Origin: Rhynochetos jubatus
Taxonomy: Eukaryota > Chordata > Aves > Eurypygiformes > Rhynochetidae
DNA: 64,000 nucleotides
Direction: 5' to 3'
NCBI GenBank assembly: GCA_027574665.1
Contig: CM050650.1
Span: forward strand, 101,529,086-101,593,085
The notes under the pieces: generated by a model
The model's database searches: none
Told to the model about the DNA's origin: nothing
Seen by the model: the letters and a program-made list of their open reading frames with translations, nothing else
Made by a program: the position numbers and the translations under genes
Shown: positions 61,905-64,000 of the stretch, one piece after another
Position numbering within the stretch: the stretch's first letter is position 1
Layout: every line of letters starts with the position of its first letter

Positions 61905-64000
61905 AACGGTGACATTAATTGTTCTTTAAAAAAAAAAAATAATTCATTGTTTGGTTTGCTTGTGCTTTTGGCAAACTAGGCTTGAATACTGATGCTTTAC
62001 ATTTACTCAGCACTTTAATTTGGACTAGATTTTTTTCAACTATGGTGATACGTGCTGGGTAGTACCAGTGCATATTTAAAGACCTTTGATACAAGTGAGA
62101 GGTAAATCAATTGCTTTTTTGTTACAGATTGATAGTATATATGTTGTTTTGTAGAAATATATCTGATAGTAAGCATGCTATTTATAAGTAATACCTAAGT
62201 GATTTTACTGGAAATAAAATACTGATACTACATCATTTCAATATTAGTACCTTTAAAATCTAATTAGCCACGTATTCCTCTGAGCATGCGTATATGAGCA
62301 TTCCTGTATTCGTCTCTTGACGAGGCAGCTGCCAAAGAGATTTCATCTTCAGCCTGATGTAGTGGCTTAGGTTAATAGTTTGACCAAACTTGTCAGGCTG
62401 ATATGATATTCAGCATGGCATTTTCAGCTGTTATTTTTTCTGCTAAATTTCCAGTGTTACAAGAATAGTGTTTACTCAAAAAGCATGTGTTTACAATGCA
62501 AATACTCCAGAATACCAATATCATTAGCCTAAAATAGAGGGGTTGGTACCTCTCAGAAAAAAACTAGGATGATCAGAGGAGTTCAGGAAGGATGAACTGA
62601 GGCAATGGCCGTAAAGAGATCACTGTAATTCAAGCAGAAGAAGCTGTTTCTGGCAGCTCATGGCAGTAGCATCACACTGTACAATGCATGGCTTAAAGTT
62701 TCAATTGGGTAGCATTGTGTAGAATCATGTATTATTGTGCAGTAAGTCATATTATTTTCCTCAGGCAAATTCCATTTGAATAGTAACACAGAACTGAAAA
62801 GTCCAATGTTTTCTCATAATTTATTTCTTATGTTCAGCGGGGAATTTTCCTTGTTGCAACTCCAGACTGTTATGTCTCATCCTTTTGCTGGGCACCTCAG
62901 ACAAAAGTATGTCTCGTACTTCTGTATTAGCCCCTTCCTCCTAGCTCAGGAAACACTACATTTTTTGCTGCCTTCGCTCCAGTTTCCTTATCCTCTTCCT
63001 CACACGTCATGTCCTTCTGCCCCAAGCATCTTATTTTACTGGAGGCACTCATCAGAGTTTGCAATATTCTTTTATTTTTCCAAGTACCTTTTTATTAGTC
63101 TCTGGATATATTATTCCTCTCAATTAATTTTATCTGTGTAAAATTAGGCAAGACGTCAAGCCAGCTTCCTTCAAAATTACTGGAAATAAAATAATTCAAC
63201 CTATCTGAAGAGATATGTCTTATTTTACAATTTATTCTTTTTTTAATCCAGCCCTCCATGCTATCTCATAATTTAAATGATTATATCTGGATTTTATAAA
63301 TTGTTCTAATCCTCCTTGTTGTCAGCATTTTTGTCTAATTTTGTTTCATTTTCATGCTTCTATTTTGTTCAGCTATTAATAACAATTTCTGAGAAGACTA
63401 GTCCAAAACCTGGACTTGAAGACATTGCTAGTAGTTTCCCTCCTGTCTGACACTTTCTTTTCAAATAGCCAAATCATTAAAGAATTTAGATGCACTGACT
63501 TCTGAATTTTGTCAGAAATTATCTGCTGTGGATCTACCTCCCAGTGATCACACAGTGAATGTAAAGATGCTGTGATTTGCAGAATTATATGTATTATTCT
63601 GTTCAGTCATAACTGAATTTATCTCCTAGCTGAAGGATATAGTTAGAATTACTCTGGAGTCTTCCCCAAGAGGTCTTTTTTCAATGGAAAAGGTACTATT
63701 TTATCAACATTTTATAAGCTTGTACTTAATCCAGTAAAACATAGAAAAGGAAATAGCTTACAACTTCAGGATTATATTTTTCTTAAAATAAAAAAGCCTG
63801 CAGCTGCTACCACCTATATCAGAATCGGCAATTTCAGGAATTACCTCCTGAGATGCAGGAGAGTTAAATCTGTCCAATTTTTATTCATTATTCCTCAAAG
63901 TCTCAAAACCCCCATTTAGAGGACAGAGATGACATCCCATGAATTCTTGCTATTGTCAGGAAGTGAAAAAGGGACTATTTTAAGGACATGAACATTTTCA
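61905..64000. other. Unique AT-rich DNA to the window edge
   Basis: No gene or repeat recognised. A 121-codon open frame at 62776-63141 (+) is rich in Phe, Ser, Leu and Pro and lies in TC-rich DNA, the composition expected of chance translation. It has no motif I can name. Confidence 0.6.

Noticed and set aside
62776-63141. 121-codon open frame (+) rich in Phe, Ser, Pro and Leu
   Set aside because: It lies in TC-rich DNA, has no motif, and its residue mix follows base composition.
1-64000. CRISPR arrays, bacterial operons, phage or plasmid modules
   Set aside because: No regularly spaced direct repeats, no gene packing and no ribosome-binding pattern. CR1 and LTR content shows vertebrate DNA.

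Overview
This window looks like vertebrate, almost certainly avian, nuclear DNA. The diagnosis rests on at least twelve copies of the CR1 LINE, all with the bird-type 3' tail (a TTGGACTAGATGATCT-like box, then 'cttccaaccc', then ATTCTRTGATTCTRTG octamers), plus a solo long terminal repeat starting TGTCCTGGTTTTGGCTGGGA, a family I associate with birds of the Neoaves type. The species cannot be named from this sequence alone. The DNA is strongly AT-rich with long stop-dense stretches, like a gene-poor part of a large chromosome. There is no operon-like gene packing, no rRNA or tRNA gene that I can support, and no CRISPR array.

Layout. 1-11 kb: mostly unique AT-rich DNA with one short CR1 tail (2.4 kb), a pyrimidine repeat (3.4 kb), a C22 run (5.6 kb) and weak exon candidates. 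11.2-12.2 kb: a probable endogenous-retrovirus LTR of unresolved boundaries, then a CR1 tail (12.5 kb). 13-25 kb: unique DNA with simple repeats, an ACGTG-motif cluster (14.3 kb), a purine tract (16.0 kb) and a CR1 tail (18.5 kb). 25.3-26.4 kb: a 1.1 kb minus-strand CR1 carrying a decayed reverse-transcriptase domain. 26.4-34.9 kb: unique DNA with exon-like open segments near 28.9 kb (+) and 30.3 kb (-). 34.9-36.4 kb: a plus-strand CR1 tail, a short palindrome, and a 1.2 kb CR1 ORF2 fragment that has lost its 3' end. 37.9-38.4 kb: a complete solo LTR with a 5-bp target duplication. 40-40.5 kb: two phase-compatible exon-like segments. 41.2-43.3 kb: two minus-strand CR1 copies. 44.5-44.9 kb: a CpG-rich patch with a TATA-like box. 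45-64 kb: unique DNA with three more plus-strand CR1 copies (52.8, 57.1 and 61.7 kb).

No complete protein-coding gene could be established. The only proteins I can recognise are dead fragments of the CR1 reverse transcriptase. Several open segments with AG/GT borders could be exons of a gene with large introns, but I do not recognise any of their products. Consensus splice sites also occur by chance in 64 kb of AT-rich DNA, so these are low-confidence leads. I found no convincing sign of a new biological system. The points most worth checking are the exon candidates, the CpG patch, the two LTRs and the structural history of the CR1 copies.
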